A DNA stretch of 64,000 bases from Closterium sp. NIES-65 (lineage: Eukaryota > Streptophyta > Zygnematophyceae > Desmidiales > Closteriaceae), in NCBI GenBank assembly GCA_948144175.1, contig CANXME010002097.1, positions 186,001 through 250,000 of the forward strand. Direction: 5' to 3'. Shown piece after piece: positions 9,720 to 19,370 of this stretch. The notes beneath the pieces are model-generated. The model had not been told where the DNA came from. It was given only the letters and a program-made list of their open reading frames with translations, and did not search any database. The stretch's first letter is position 1; each line of letters begins with the position of its first letter. Position numbers and translations under genes: made by a program.

Positions 9720-10670
9720 AGTCTGCCCCCTGCTCGTGTCGCCTCCTGTCTCACGAGACTCTCTTGTGGCACCACCGTCTTGGCCACCCCTCCTTGCCTC
9801 GTCTTCGGGGCATGGCTTCCCGTGTCCTTGTCTCTGGTCTCCCCCGGTCTCTCCCTCCCCTTCCTTTGGGGCCAGGATCTTCGTGTGTCCCTTGTGTCGA
9901 GGGGCGGCTCCGGGCTGCCCCTCACTCCTCCCAGTTTCCCCCGACAGAGGCTCCTCTGCAGACGCTTCACATGGACGTGTGGGGCCCGGCCCGCGTCCGT
10001 GGACAGGGTCACGAGCGCTACTTCCTGCCGGTGGTTGGCGACTACTCGCGTTACACCACAGTCTTCCCCTTGCGCAGCGAGGGTGATGTCACTGAGGTGT
10101 TGATCGACTGGATCCGCGCGGCTCGTCTCCAGCTCAGGAGGAGCTTCGGCTCGGACTTTCCTGTTCTGCGTCTGCACTCTGACCGAGGCGGAGAGTTCTC
10201 CTCTGGCCTTCTGCGAGCCTACTGTCGTGTACGAGGCATCCGCCAGACCTTCACGCTTCCGGACTCTCCACAGCAAAATGAGATTGCTGAGCGCCGCATT
10301 GGCATGGTCATGGACGTCGCTCGTACGTCCATGATGCATGCGGCTGCCCCCCATTTTCTGTGGCCGTTTGCGGTTCGGTACGCGGCGCATCAGCTCAACC
10401 TTCACCCCAGGGTCTCCCGGCCGGAGACCTCCCCAGCTCTGCTGTGGACGGGGAAGGTCGGCGAAGCGTCTGCGTTCCGTGTCTGGGGATCTCGGGCGTT
10501 TGTCCGTGACCTGTCTGCGGACAAGCTGTCCCCTCGTGCTGCTCCCTGTGTCTTCCTAGGCTTCCCCCCTGACGCCCCAGGGTGGCAGTTCTACCACCCC
10601 TCCTCTCGTCGTGTTCTGTCCTCGCAGGACGTCACGTTCGACGAGTCAGTCCCCTTCTACCGCCTCTTCC
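9720..10670 (+). pseudogene. element B integrase region
   Basis: HETLLWHHRLGHP and the CVPC pair form the zinc-binding H-H/C-C domain. The DDE core shows MDVWGP (about 9970), LHSDRGGEF (about 10172) and the QQN...AERR box. The C-terminal copia domain has CVFLGFPPDAPGW and QDVTFDESVPF near 10630. Function by family: integration of element cDNA. Confidence 0.85.
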
Positions 10671-10799
10671 CCTACCGCACTCCTTCCCTCCCGCCGCCGC
10701 CGCACTTCCTTGTATCAGGTCCCCCCCCGGTAGACCCCCTTCCCCCTCAGGGTCCTGCCCCTTCACGTGTGTCCCAGGTCAATGCAGTCGAGCCAGTCG

Positions 10800-11190
10800 A
10801 GGTTGCTGGTGACTCGGGTACTGCTTGGGGTGCTGAGCCTGGGGGTGCTGACTCTGGGGGTGCTGAGTCTGGAGGTGCTGAGCTTGGGGGTGCTGAGTCT
10901 GGGGGTGCTGAGCCTGGGGGTGCTGAGCCTGGGGGTGCTGAGCCTGGGGGTGCTGCCTCTGGGGGTGCTGAGCCTGGGGGTGCTGACTCTGAGGGTGCTG
11001 CGCGCCTGGGTGGTGAGCCTGGGGGTGCTGAGCCTGGGGGTGCTGCGTCTGGAGCTGCTGAGCCTGGAGGTGTGGAGCCTGCGGCCACTGGACCTCCCCT
11101 TGTGGCGTCTGACGGTATTGGGCTCCGAGTGTTTCGTCTCGGCGGGAGCCACTCTCTCCATAGGAGCTGCGTGAGTGGTTTGCTCGCCGG
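10800..11190 (+). repeat. element B 15-bp tandem repeat in linker
   Basis: About twenty copies of a 15-bp unit, CTGGGGGTGCTGAGC, with variants, coding for a five-residue GGAEP-type repeat. It ends in an LREWF module at about 11130-11190. The same 15-bp unit is seen at 44630-44810 (G), 58470-58690 (J), 40555-40700 (H) and 27480-27600 (E, minus). Confidence 0.8.
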
Positions 11191-12129
11191 TGGAGACGTC
11201 CTGCTGGAGCTGGCGCTTCTTCAGCCGCTGAGGGTGCTGGTGCCGCCGGTCCCGGAGCTGCTGGACCTGCGGGTCCGCCTGAAGCTGGAGCTGCTAAGGG
11301 TGTTGGTTCTGAGACTACTACTGTACGTCCTGGTGGTGGTCGTGCTGCAGGTACTGCTGGCGCTACTGAAGGTCCTGCCGCTGGAGGTGCTGTTGGCGCT
11401 GGTGCTGCCGGAGGTGCTGAGGGTGCTGGTGCTGTCCCTGCTGTGTCTGGTGCCGCCGCGCGGCCTCGGTCGTACTTCGTTCCGCTCCTTCAGCAGGTTC
11501 TTGGTCTTCCTCCTCTCTTAGAGGGTCCACCGCGTGTCCAGTCGCAGTCACAGTTACCGCCGGACTCCCCACTGCCTTCTCCGTCTCCATACACTGGTCC
11601 TACTGGTGGTCTTGCTGAGCGTCGTGAGCCTGCGTCTCGCCCTGCGTTGCCTGTTCGTGCTGCTCGCACTAGTGGTCGCAGTTCACGTCAGCGTCCTCCT
11701 CCTGTCCCTGGCACGCACCGGATGTCCTTGCGTCCGTCCACTGCTCCTCTGCGTGCCCCTTTGCCCTCTCCTCCAGAGTCCTCTCTTCCTGCGCTTGCCG
11801 ACCCTGAGTCGGACTCTCTTCGTGCTGCCAGTCCTACTGTCACGCGTCTCCTTGCTACTGTTGTCACTGACCCCTCCTTTGAGTGCACTACTGCGTCTGC
11901 TCTTATTGCTGAGCTCGTCGACTTCGCTGCTAGCTGTCGTCTAGACTACGCTGCTAGTCTTGTTGCTGAGTCTGCGTCTGTGTGTCCTCCGTCCGTCGGG
12001 GGTGAGTGTGCCCTTGGCACGGACGTCCTTGAGGACAGGCAGGAGGAGTTTCAGTGTCTGGCTGCTGCTTCACCTCATCTCGCGTCTGTACTGCTTGCCC
12101 CTGAGGGAGACCCGGATGCACTAGACATC

Positions 12130-13708
12130 CCGACTCCGCGCTCTTACGCGGAGGCCGTAGAGGGTCCCTACTCCTCTCAGTGGCAGGCAGCTATGGATGC
12201 AGAGATGGCTTCCTGGAAGTCCACAGGCACCTACGTTGACGAGGTTCCCCCTCCTGGGGCGAACACTGTCAGTGGGATGTGGATCTTCAGGGTGAAGCGG
12301 CCGCCGGGCTCTCCACCTGTCTTCAAGGCGCGGTACGTGGCCCGTGGCTTCAGTCAGCGGCAGGGAGTTGACTACTTTCAGACCTTCTCTCCCACCCCGA
12401 AGATGACCACTCTTCGGGTGCTGCTGCACATAGCCGCTCAGCGCGACTACAAGCTCCACTCTCTTGACTTCAGCACTGCTTTCTTGCAGGGTAGCCTGCA
12501 CGAGGAGATCTGGCTGCGCCGTCCACCTGGCTTCACTGGGACTTTCCCTCCTGGCACCCAGTGGAGCCTCCGACGTCCAGTCTACGGTCTCCGCCAGGCA
12601 CCACGTGAGTGGCACGACACACTGAGGACTACGCTTGCGGCACTTGGGTTTGCTCCCTCTACTGCTGACCCGTCGTTGTTTCTGCGCACCGACACTTCTT
12701 TGCCGCCGTTCTACATCCTCGTGTACGTCGACGACTTGGTCTTTGCCACAGCGGACACTGCTGGACTCGCCTACGTGAAGTCCGAGCTGCAAAAAGAGAC
12801 ACACGTGCACAGACCTGGGTGAACTGCGCAGCTACCTTGGATTGCAGATCACTCGGGACAGAGCACGCCGCACCATTACCTTGACTCAGTCACACATGGT
12901 GGAGCAGGTCCTTCAGCGCTTCGGCTTCACGTACTCCTCGCCTCAGGCCACTCCTCTGTCTACTCGCCACTCGCTCTCAGCTCTGCCTTCGGATGAGTCC
13001 GTAGAGTCGAGTGGCCCGTATGCAGAGCTTGTTGGCTGCCTCATGTACCTGATGACCTGCACACGACCTGACCTTGCATACCCTCTTAGCAACTTGGCAC
13101 GCTATGTTGCTCCTGGGAGACACCGACCAGAGCACATGGCTGCAGCGAAGAGGGTGTTGCGCTACTTGTGCAGTACGTCGGGCATGGGGCTAGTGCTTGG
13201 AGGGCGGAGTCCGGTGGTCCTCACCGGGCACGCGGACGCTTCTTGGGCTGACGACCAGGCTACACAGCGGTCGTCGCAGGGTTACACCTTCAGCCTTGGT
13301 TCCGGCTCTGTTTTGTGGCGGGCTACTCGCTCGTCTTCTGTTCTCGGCTCCAGTTGTGAGGCTGAGATCTACGCCGGGGCCATGGCTGCTCAGGAGCTTC
13401 GCTGGCTCACCTACGTGCTGACTGACCTTGGAGAGCCGCCTCGTTCTCCTCGAGTGCTGTATGTAGACAACAAGGCCATGCTGGCCTTGTGTCGAGAGCA
13501 GCGCCTGGAGCACAGAACGAAGCACATTGCTCTCCGCTACTTTCTTGCTCGTGAGCTGCAGCAGCGTGGTCAGTTGCGACTTGCGTACGTGGCCTCTGAG
13601 GCCAACACTGCTGATGTTTTCACCAAGGCACTTCCGCCTTGTGATCATCAGCGTTTCTGTACTCAGCTGGGACTTGTCCCAGTCTTGCCTCACTTGCTCA
13701 CCTCTTGA
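12130..13708 (+). pseudogene. element B RT and RNase H region
   Basis: RT begins at the WQAAMDAEMASWKSTGT block and carries KARYVARGFSQ, LDFSTAFLQGSL and the catalytic YVDD box (12724-12735). RNase H follows with the ADASWADD block (about 13230), SSCEAEIYA and YVDNKAMLAL, ending with the family's ANTADVFTKAL and LLTS tail. This is the normal copia order (integrase before RT). Confidence 0.9.
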
Positions 13709-13922
13709 CCTTACTTGTACTCTTGCATATATATATATGCCTGCTCTTGCTTGTTTAGACTTATATATATATGTCTCCTCCTGCATGTGAACTGGCCTTG
13801 TGGCCTTGAACTTGTGCTCAGACTGTGTGGTGACATTGTGATCCACCCTGAGCTTGCTTCGCTCTGCTTTGCTTGACTGGTCTTGGGACCCCTTGTTCTC
13901 CCCCACTTTGCCTATGGGGGTG
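13709..13922 (+). promoter_or_regulatory. element B 3' untranslated region with PPT hairpin
   Basis: Two ATATATAT tracts (about 13727-13738 and 13762-13771), then a conserved GTGATCCACCCTGAGCTT block. The inverted repeat CCCCCA (13900-13905) / TGGGGG (13915-13920) contains the PPT; the 3' LTR starts two bases later. The same layout recurs in A, D, E, G, H and J. Confidence 0.75.
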
Positions 13923-14053
13923 TGTCGGAACAGTATAGCTTGTGCTTTTGTGTAGGCTATAGTTGGGTATCCCATAGGGGGTACAACCCAATTAGGGTTA
14001 GTACTTGTACCCACTTCGCTCATAGTTCATTTATTCTCGTTCTTATTCTCACA
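13923..14053 (+). repeat. element B 3' LTR
   Basis: 131 bp, six differences from 6652-6782. Ends TCTCACA and is followed by TSD GGCTC. Confidence 0.95.
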
Positions 14054-14237
14054 GGCTCTATTTGCTGAGCTGGTCCACTTTGCTGCTCACTGTCGTCTAG
14101 ACTACGCCGCTAGTCTTGTTGCTGAGTCTGAGTCTGTCTGTCGTCCGTCCGTTGGGAGTGAGTGTGCTCTTGGCACGGACGTCCTTGAGGACAGGCAGGA
14201 GGACTTTGAGAGCTTCGCAGTTGCTGTACCTTATCTC

Positions 14238-15856
14238 GTGTCCATGGTGATTGCACGTGAGGGAGACTCGGATGCACCAGACATCCCGACCCCGTGCTCT
14301 TACGCAGAGGTGATAGAGGGTCCCAACTCCTCTCAGTGGCAGACAGCCATGGACGCAGAGATGGCTTCCTGGAAGTCCACTGGCACTTACGTTGACGAGT
14401 TTCCCCCACCTGGGGCGAACATTGTCGATGGCATGTGGATTTTCAGGGTGAAGCGGCTGCCGGGTTCTCCGCCTGTCTTCAAGGCGCGTTACGTTGCTAG
14501 AGGCTTCAGTCAGCGAAAGGGAGTTGTCTACTTTCAGACCTTCTCCCCCACCCCAAAGATGACTACTCTTTGGGTGCTGCTGCACGTCGCCGCTCAGCGT
14601 GACTACGAGCTTCACTCTCTTGACTTCAGCACAGCTTTCCTACAGGGCAGCCTGCACGAGATCTGGCTGCGCCGCCCACCTGGCCTCACTGGGTCGTTTC
14701 CTCCTGGTACCCAGTGGAGCCTCCGGCGGCCAGTCTTTGGTCTCCGCCAGGCGCCCCTTGAGTGGCATGACACACTGACCACTATCTTGCGGCTCTTGGG
14801 TTTACTCCTTTCACTGCTAACCCGTCACTGTTTCTATGCACCGACACTACTCTGCCGCCATTCTACATCCTTGTGTACATCGACGACTTGGTCTTTGCTA
14901 CTGCTGAAACTGCTAGACTGGCCCACGTGAAATCAGAGCTACAGAAGAGACACACGTGTTCAGACCTGGGTGAGCTGCGCAGCTATCTTGGCTTGCAAAT
15001 CACCCAGGACAGAGCACGGCGCACCATTACCCTGACCAACTCACACATGGTGCAGCAGGTCCTTCAGCGCTTCAACTTCACCTACTCCTTGCCTCATGCC
15101 ACTCCTCTGTCTACTTGCCACTCGCTCTCAGCTCTGCCTTCGGATGAGTCCGTTGAGCCGAGTGGTCCGTTGAGTCGAGTTGGCTACCTCATGTACCTTA
15201 TGACCTGCACTCGACCTGACCTGGCATACCCTCTTAGCATCCTGGCACGCTATGTTGCTCCTGGGAGACACCGACTAGAGCACATGGATGCAGCGAAGAG
15301 GGTGTTGCACTACCTGTGCAGCACGTCGGGCATGGGGCTTGTGCTTGGAGGACGGGCTCGAGTTGTCCTCACTGGTCACGCAGACGCTTCTTGGGTTGAC
15401 GACTTGGCTACGCAGCGGTCGTCACAGGGTTACACCTTCAGCCTTGGTTCCGGCTCTGTTTCGTGGCGGTCTACTCGCTCGTCTTCTGTTCTCAGCTCCA
15501 GTTGTGAGGCTAAGATCTTCGCAGGGGCCATGGCTGCACAGGAGTTATGTTGGCTCACCTACTTGCTAACCGACTTGGGAGAGCTGCCTCGTTCTCCTCC
15601 AGTTCTGTACGTCGACAACAAGGCCATGATTGCCTTGTGTCGGGAGCACAGACTCGAGCACAGAACGAAGCACATCGCTCTTCGCTACTTCCTTGCTCAA
15701 GAGTTGCAGCAGCGTGGTCAGCTTCGTCTTGCTTACGTGGCCACTCGGGCCAACACTGCTGATATTTTTACCAAGGCACTTCAGCCTTGTGATCATCAGC
15801 GTTTCTGTACTCTGTTAGGTCTAGTGCCTACCTGGCCTCACTTGCTTACCTCTTGA
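14238..15856 (+). pseudogene. element A RT and RNase H region
   Basis: Continuation of element A beyond nested B. RT has QTAMDAEMASWKSTGTYVD, FKARYVARGFSQ, LDFSTAFLQGSL and a YIDD-type catalytic box near 14875. RNase H has TGHADASW (about 15373), SSCEAKIFA and YVDNKAMIAL, with the LLTS terminus. Broken, but every domain landmark is recognisable. Confidence 0.85.
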
Positions 15857-16079
15857 CTTTGCTTGTACTGTGATCTACTGTATATATAACTGCACCTGCA
15901 TGCTTACTCTTGTTAGGTTGAGATTGCAGTACTGCTTGTTCATCTTGATATATAACTCTGCATGTGAACTGACCTTGTGACCTTTGCTCGTGCTTAGACT
16001 GCGTGGTGACGTCGTGATCCACCCTGAGCTTGACCTTGCCTTGTTCTCTTACTTGTCCCCCACTTTGCCTATGTGGTTG

Positions 16080-16200
16080 TGTCAGAACTTTACTCTAGGT
16101 TGTAGTGGGGCACTCCTTATAGGGTACAGCCCTATTAGGGTTTGCCTATACAAACCTTGTAATGTTCGCATTATAGTCATTCCTCGTTCTATCTTTAAGA
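16080..16200 (+). repeat. element A 3' LTR
   Basis: 121 bp, about 11 differences from 1830-1950. Followed by TSD CGAAA at 16201-16205 and preceded by a decayed PPT hairpin. Confidence 0.9.
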
Positions 16201-16205
16201 CGAAA

Positions 16206-16355
16206 TCAGGGCACTCGCTGGACCCGCGACGCGCATTACGGTCTGCGCGACGAGTGGGCCCATGGCTCTTAAAAAATATATAGATATATATATATATATA
16301 TATACATACATATATATATATTGAGAGGTTCTTGGAAAGAACCTGCTTTTACACA
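16206..16355 (-). promoter_or_regulatory. Z leader: stem-loop, TA tract and GGGCCCAC box
   Basis: On the minus strand, reading from the LTR: a weak PBS (only GCAGGTT is clear), a perfect 7-bp stem GGTTCTT (16327-16333) / AAGAACC (16337-16343), a TA-rich tract at 16274-16321 and a GGGCCCAC box near 16255-16262. Same order as in the coding elements. Confidence 0.6.
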
Positions 16356-16571
16356 TGTCAGGATAACATCTACAGTAACTTAGGAGGAACCATAGCTTAG
16401 AGTAGCGAGAGAGACACGAGAGAGAAGAAGGGGTTTGATTATGGAAACAAGGTACAAAATACAGTTCAAGAGAAGGTGGGAAGGGGGGTACACCATCAAC
16501 ATAGAAATACTACAGTGATACTTCGCTAACTAAGTATACATGTAGTTACACAAGAATATATAGTTCTAACA
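16356..16571 (-). repeat. Z LTR, right copy (5' LTR on minus strand)
   Basis: Plus-strand edges TGTCAGGATAAC and AGTTCTAACA. Homologous to 874-1085. Homology to the left copy resumes outside the edge at 16600-16615, where GCATGAACACTAGCC matches GCATGCAACACTAGCC near 1097-1112. This suggests a tandem or overlapping pair of elements. Confidence 0.65.
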
Positions 16572-16826
16572 AATATTTGAACAATTTTTTCAAACGCATG
16601 AACACTAGCCTGTACTTGGATAAAATACATAGTTAACCATACATGGGGAGGACTGGGTACCAACATTTTATGACATTGCCCTTGTGCTCTGTTCAAACCA
16701 TCTACGCTGAGCTATTTTCACGGCCCCACGTGGGTCATATGGAGGATCAACAGACTGGGTCATCCTTTCTTGCTTTTCTTCAGACCCCAGTCTGTTGGCC
16801 GTCTACTTTGGTTGTAAGGTTCATGC
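16572..16826. other. unassigned spacer
   Basis: No gene supported. The first about 50 bp resemble the sequence right of the left Z LTR. The rest is unique in the window and holds a short inverted repeat around CAGACTGGGTC / GACCCCAGTCTG (about 16751-16793). Confidence 0.35.
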
Positions 16827-16960
16827 TGTCAAAGCATTATATGCTTTCCATCTTTCTAGGCTATGTAGGGGTTCTCCTTGGAGGGCGCACATCATTTCTC
16901 AACACTAATATATCTCCCCCCCCTTACCTAATCGACTTTCGTTCTCACTAGATTCTAACA
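16827..16960 (+). repeat. solo LTR of the short-LTR family
   Basis: Begins TGTCAAAGCATTATATGC, contains a diverged AGGCTATG-TAGGGG core aligning with the AGGCTATAGTGGGG core of the other LTRs, and ends TTCTAACA. Perfect 5-bp TSD CATGC at 16822-16826 and 16961-16965. No internal region, so it is a solo LTR from LTR-LTR recombination. Confidence 0.75.
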
Positions 16961-16999
16961 CATGCTCCCCAACAGCACGATTCGGCATCGTCCACCCTC

Positions 17000-17652
17000 A
17001 ACACATTTACGAACCCAAACGGGGATGTACATCCTATTCGCAAAAGTGAGGTATTGTGTTCACATCCTCCTGCGCACACTTTGAGTGCGGCTGCGAGTCC
17101 AGATGGCGAAGGTGTTTATGGCGTCACAGCACTTCGGGGTGGGGGTTACCTACGGGGCAGACGTCGTGGCTAGAGGTGATCGCATCGCCCTGGCTTACCA
17201 CCATGACTGAGTGGTTCTTCAGCTGGACGTGGCGAATGCCACTAATTCGCTTCACCGGGAAACCATGCTCCAACCCTCCTCGTTAGCTCTGAGTTTCGCT
17301 GTCTCGTCCCTTTCATCCGCCTGTTTTACAGGACTCCTTCAGACCTCCACTCTCAGGCTGGTAGGGAAGTGACCACCATACATTCGGAGTGCGGCACTGG
17401 CCAGGGCGACACTCAGCCCTTTCTGTATGCACTCACAAAGCGTATGCCTCTTAACCCAGTATTACCTGGGGGTGACGTCTAGCTCTAATCATATGCAGAC
17501 GACACCTATGTGCCGGGCCCTCCTGACACAGTGCTACACCACTTTATAGAGATCGTGAGATAATTACGCGAGTTGGGCCTTGCGGTCTTGCCGCACAAAT
17601 GTCTTGTCTACCATAGGGACTTGGTCATTCACATGGGTATGGAGGCTTTCAC
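17000..17652 (+). pseudogene. LINE-like reverse transcriptase relic, first part
   Basis: Translated fragments match the non-LTR RT pattern in order: NPNGDVHPIRKSEVL (finger, about 17012-17056), QHFGVGVTYGAD (about 17125-17160), LQLDVANATNSLHRETML (about 17217-17270), GQGDTQPFLYALTKRM (about 17398-17446), the catalytic SYADDTYVPGPPD box (YADD 17492-17503) and LGLAVLPHKCLVYH (about 17574-17616). Several in-frame stops and frame changes occur between these blocks, so it is a pseudogene. It breaks off where the D LTR begins and continues at 33060. Clade not determined. Confidence 0.75.
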
Positions 17653-17781
17653 TGTCAAAACATATTTCTTGATTGTCTAGGCTGTAGTGGGGTAGCCCAT
17701 ACATGGTACAACCCATAAAGGTGAGTACTTGTACTCCCCATTGCTCTCAGTTCATCATTCCGCTAACCTATGATTCTGACA
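17653..17781 (+). repeat. element D 5' LTR
   Basis: TGTCAAAACATATTTC start, TTCTGACA end, followed by TGGTATCAAAGC, an initiator tRNA-Met-type PBS with one change. Pairs with 32930-33059. Confidence 0.85.
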
Positions 17782-18420
17782 TGGTATCAAAGCTAGATTA
17801 GGCCCGCCTGCCGAACCTACTTCCGAACCTACGACTAGGTTAGGTCTGTACCCCCCCGTACCACGCGCGCCGTCGCGCTACCCTGCCTAGCGCGCCACCG
17901 CACCGTCCTCCCCTACGCGCCAGCGCGCTGCCCTGCCCTGCGCGCCACCGCGCTGCATTGCCCTGCTCCCCACCACGCTGCCCTTCCTAGCGAGCCACCG
18001 CGCCGCTCTGCCCCGCACGCCAGCGCGTTGCCCTGCCTCGCATGCCAGCGCGTCGTCTACCCCGCACGCCAGCGCGTGGCCCCGCCCCGCACGCCGGCGC
18101 GTCGCTTTGCCCCGCACGCCGGCGCGTCACCCTGCCCCGCACGCCAGCGCGTCGCCCTACCCCGCACGCCAGCCTGTCGCCTACCCCGCACGCCAGCGCG
18201 TCGCCCTGCCCCGCACGCCAGCGCGTCGCCGTGCCCCGCATGCCAGCGCATCGCCCTGCCCCGCACGTTAGCGCGTCGCCTACCCCGCACGACAGCGCGT
18301 CGCCTGCCCCGCATGCCAGCACGACGCCCTGCCCGGCACGCCGGCGCGTCGCCCTGCCCCGCTGCCAAACGCGCCTCGCGCGCCCCTGCCTTGCCCTTCC
18401 CTTGCTACTAGCGCGCCCCG
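17782..18420 (+). repeat. element D leader with tandem repeats
   Basis: A displaced stem-loop, AACCTA (17826-17831), loop CGAC, TAGGTT (17836-17841), lies 44 bases from the PBS start. It is followed by about twenty copies of a roughly 25-30-bp unit, CGCACGCCAGCGCGTCGCCCT, to about 18370. No gene supported; long frames on both strands are repeat artefacts. Confidence 0.7.
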
Positions 18421-18639
18421 GCCCTGCCAGCGTTCACTACTGCTGCTCTTGCTGCCAACTGCAGCCGCCCTAGGTGCTACAGCCTGGAGCTGTCGTCCTT
18501 GTTGCTGCCTATGCATGCTGCTACAGTCGCAGTCGCTACGACAGACTGCCGATGTTGGTCATGGCCTTTCTCCCAGTCTTAATGGTAGACGCCGATGGCC
18601 GCCCATTCAAGTTAGGGTTCTGACTTATGTGCCTGCGAA

Positions 18640-19370
18640 GGTATCTCCGGCTTTTCAATATAAACGGCATCTCCCTGCTCGAGCACACGTCTTGGTCCCT
18701 TCGGGCCCCCACGACTCCCACTGAGCGTGTTGCTGACGCGGGCGACGACGTGCAGTGGCGGTACCCGGCAGACAGCCTTGCCTACACACAGTGGACAGAG
18801 CGTGACGCTGTCGCACAGCGTGTCATCCGAGCCCATCTGCCGGATGACCAGAGGGACCACTTTCGTCAGGTGACGTTGGCTCAGAGTTTGTACGTGGTTA
18901 GACACAACTCCTCTCTCAGTCCTGCCGCCTGGCCATTGCAGCAGCGCCATCCATTGTTAGGGAGGTGCAGCAGCTGGTTGAGGAGGCGAGTGTAAGTGCC
19001 TGTGCGTCTGCTCGTCTAGGTGGTGCCACTAGTGGAGGCGGAGGTTCTGGGGGTGGACAGCAGCAACATCAGAGTCAGCAGGAGACCCTTTCGCTGCAGC
19101 AGCTCCGGGAGTGGGTATCACATCGACGCGTCCTTGGTGGTGTAGAGGCTGCTAGTCTAGGTGCTTGTGAGTTTGCTAGCACAGGTGCAGCTCCGGCAGA
19201 GGCTTTGCTCACCTTCACGCTAGACTCAGGCGCGTCTTTCTTCCGCGAGTCCACCACAGTCACACCACTCACCACACCTGTCCCAGTAACTCTGGCCGAC
19301 CCCTCCACTGGCCCAGTCGTTGCACGAGGTACCACTGTTCTCCCGTGTTCGGCAGTCCCCTCTGGTTCCT
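18640..19370 (+). pseudogene. element D gag remnant and protease
   Basis: About 18755-18890 encodes a diverged gag block alignable with B (QWTERDAVAQRVIRAHLPDDQRDHF against QWATRDAAARLAVRRHL...RAHF). An LREWV module follows at about 19074-19120, then the protease core FTLDSGASFF (about 19210) with the VTLADPSTGPV block. The gag is shorter than in B and lacks a clear zinc-binding segment. Confidence 0.65.

Larger units (their letters stand above)
6652..14053 (+). mobile_element. element B: gag-bearing copia-type retroelement nested in A
   Basis: LTRs at 6652-6782 and 13923-14053 (131 bp each, six differences, near 4.6%). Perfect TSD GGCTC at 6647-6651 and 14054-14058. It is 7.4 kb long with all parts: PBS, tandem-repeat leader, gag, zinc-binding segment, protease, integrase, repetitive linker, RT, RNase H, PPT. 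It sits in A upstream of A's RT domain. Broken, with about five lesions, but structurally complete. It is the best reference copy of the gag-bearing subfamily with both LTRs in this window. Confidence 0.95.
1830..16200 (+). mobile_element. element A: copia-type retroelement, broken, split by B
   Basis: LTRs at 1830-1950 and 16080-16200 (121 bp each, about 11 differences by eye, near 9%). A perfect 5-bp target duplication CGAAA flanks it at 1825-1829 and 16201-16205. Parts in order: PBS, long GC-rich leader, gag zinc-binding end, protease, integrase, Gly/Ala-rich linker, then (after element B) RT, RNase H and 3' LTR. The N-terminal gag domain present in B, E, J and L is not seen. It is clearly broken, with roughly ten or more lesions, and is older than B, which is inserted in it. 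Confidence 0.9.
874..16571 (-). mobile_element. element Z: minus-strand non-autonomous LTR element, split by A
   Basis: Two diverged copies of a roughly 212-216-bp LTR-like repeat lie in the same orientation at about 874-1085 and 16356-16571. Read on the minus strand they start TGYTAGAA, contain T-rich and AATAAA-like stretches, and the right copy ends CTGACA. On the minus strand, GCAGGTT plus a perfect stem-loop and a GGGCCCAC box follow the right LTR, as after the PBS of the other elements. A GAAGGGGGGA purine tract abuts the left LTR. Without the nested element A the internal part is only about 0.9 kb and has no gag-pol domain. No clean TSD was found. Confidence 0.55.

Noticed and set aside
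9590-10405. Long minus-strand open frame over the integrase of B, with similar ones over H (39445-40329) and J (57325-58230)
   Set aside because: They lie exactly antisense to integrase and are similar only because the sense strand is. GC-rich third positions suppress stops on the opposite strand. No start context or domain supports them.
16201-16216. CGAAATCAGGGC right after the A 3' LTR as a second PBS
   Set aside because: The first five bases are the target duplication of A, matching 1825-1829. The resemblance to a PBS is chance.
18000-18370. Possible CRISPR-like array of regularly spaced repeats
   Set aside because: Units are contiguous without unique spacers, in a eukaryotic retroelement leader, and no cas-like gene is present.
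17887-18411. Overlapping Cys/Ala/Arg-rich frames in both directions, superficially like a repeat protein
   Set aside because: The regular pattern comes from the roughly 25-30-bp leader array of element D.
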